A stretch of 6,293 nucleotides of DNA from Bradyrhizobiaceae bacterium (lineage in GTDB: Bacteria > Pseudomonadota > Alphaproteobacteria > Rhizobiales > Hyphomicrobiaceae). The stretch's first letter is position 1. The number at the start of each line of letters is the position of its first letter. A model generated the notes under the pieces. That model did no database searches, was not told where the DNA came from, and saw only the letters and a program-made list of their open reading frames with translations. The DNA is taken from positions 1 through 6,293 of the forward strand of contig CANJPN010000383.1 of assembly GCA_947475855.1 (NCBI GenBank), given 5' to 3'. Position numbers and translations under genes: made by a program. Below are positions 5,463 through 6,293 of the stretch, in pieces.

Positions 5463-6293
5463 ATGACCGAGATCATCTTCCATCACTATCCCGTTTCTCC
5501 CGTCGCGGAGAAGGTACGCGCAGGGTTCGGCGTCAAGAAGCTGGCGTGGCGATCGGTCGAGCACAACCGGTTGCCGGATCGACCGGAGCTGTTCGCGATG
5601 ACGGCGGGGTACCGGCGGATTCCCGTGATGCAGATCGGTGCCGATATCTATTGCGACAGCCAGTGCATACTGCGCGAGCTGGAGCGGCGGTTTCCGGCGC
5701 CGTCATTTTACCCCAACGGCGGCACTGGATTGCCGTGGGGAATCTCACGCTGGACCGATCAGGAGATTTTTAGCTTGATGTTCCGCGTGGCGTTCGGCCC
5801 CGTGATGGACAAGCTGCCGCCAGAACTGGTTGCCGATCGTTCGCGGCTCTATCTGGGGCCAGGGGCTGACCTGAAAAAGGAGCTGCCGGACATTCCCCAT
5901 TATCTGGCGCAGGTGCGTGGGCATTTCGGCTGGCTCGATGCGAACCTCGCTGACGGGCGCAATTTTCTTACCGGGGACAAGCCTGGTCTCCAGGACGTGC
6001 TTGCGCATTACATCGTTTGGTTCTTCACGGCGCGCTACGAGGCTCAAGCGGAGTTCATGGGGGAGTTCCCGAAGCTCGTCGCGTGGTTCGATCGGATGAA
6101 GGCGATCGGGCATGGTACTTCGACGCCGATGACAGCGGCGGAAGCGCTGGCGGTGGCGAAGTCATCCCAGACGATCATCGAGGCGAAGGCGGACCCGAGA
6201 GATCCTCAGGGGTTGAAGCCCGGCATGAAGGTGTCGATCGGGCCGCTCACCGATACCGGCGAGAAGCCGGTTGTCGGTACGGTTCGCAACGCC
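5463..6293 (+). CDS. Glutathione S-transferase-family protein with C-terminal extension (3' partial)
   Basis: 277 codons are visible and the frame is still open at the right edge. The thioredoxin-like N-terminal domain starts HHYPVSPVAEKVR: Ser12 occupies the place of the catalytic Ser/Cys seen in S-P-x-x-x-K-V-R type GSTs. RRIPVMQ supplies the cis-proline (Pro54), and CDSQ (64-67) supplies the Asp-Ser pair that normally binds the gamma-glutamyl group of glutathione. The helical C-terminal domain has LTGDKPGLQD (169-178), the usual N-capping region. After the normal GST end, about residue 225, comes a linker and GLKPGMKVSIGP (250-261), the start of what looks like a small beta-rich extra domain cut off by the window. 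The protein is predicted to be cytosolic and to use glutathione or a related thiol; the substrate is unknown. The ATG follows AGGA at a six-base spacing. The 122-base gap to the preceding gene suggests its own promoter. Confidence 0.9.
   Translation, partial: MTEIIFHHYPVSPVAEKVRAGFGVKKLAWRSVEHNRLPDRPELFAMTAGYRRIPVMQIGADIYCDSQCILRELERRFPAPSFYPNGGTGLPWGISRWTDQEIFSLMFRVAFGPVMDKLPPELVADRSRLYLGPGADLKKELPDIPHYLAQVRGHFGWLDANLADGRNFLTGDKPGLQDVLAHYIVWFFTARYEAQAEFMGEFPKLVAWFDRMKAIGHGTSTPMTAAEALAVAKSSQTIIEAKADPRDPQGLKPGMKVSIGPLTDTGEKPVVGTVRNA

Overview
The window is high-GC, densely coding chromosomal DNA that looks alphaproteobacterial, most likely Hyphomicrobiales (rhizobia-like). This rests on the style of UbiE (a K-I-G-G variant of its second signature), the Tex protein, and a GST-family protein with a C-terminal extension of a kind I associate with that group. 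The taxonomic call is inference; the window holds no rRNA or other marker gene.

Layout, left to right. (1) The 3' part of ubiE (+; start lies before base 1), the C-methyltransferase of ubiquinone/menaquinone synthesis. (2) A convergent patatin-like phospholipase gene (-; start best placed at 2055). An 8-bp inverted repeat sits between the two stop codons. (3) A divergent non-coding region, 2056-2325, with a 17-bp palindrome and a second imperfect 14-bp palindrome close to the patatin start, and a GC-rich hairpin in the leader of the next gene. (4) tex (+), a full-length 778-residue S1-domain nucleic-acid-binding protein. (5) A small membrane-anchored DUF2459/TIGR02117-family protein (+). Its GTG start directly abuts the tex stop and its ribosome binding site lies inside tex, so the two probably form a translationally coupled pair. 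(6) A 122-base gap with small inverted repeats. (7) A glutathione S-transferase-family gene (+) that runs off the right edge.

The genes do not form an obvious pathway: quinone synthesis, lipid hydrolysis, RNA metabolism and thiol chemistry are side by side. The clearest functional link is tex with the DUF2459 gene. The points most worth a second look are the palindrome pair upstream of the solitary patatin gene, the absence of ubiB after ubiE, and the conserved His/Cys/Asn/Trp pattern in the DUF2459 protein. I found no tRNA, CRISPR array, insertion sequence or recognisable defence system, and nothing that amounts to a clearly new system.
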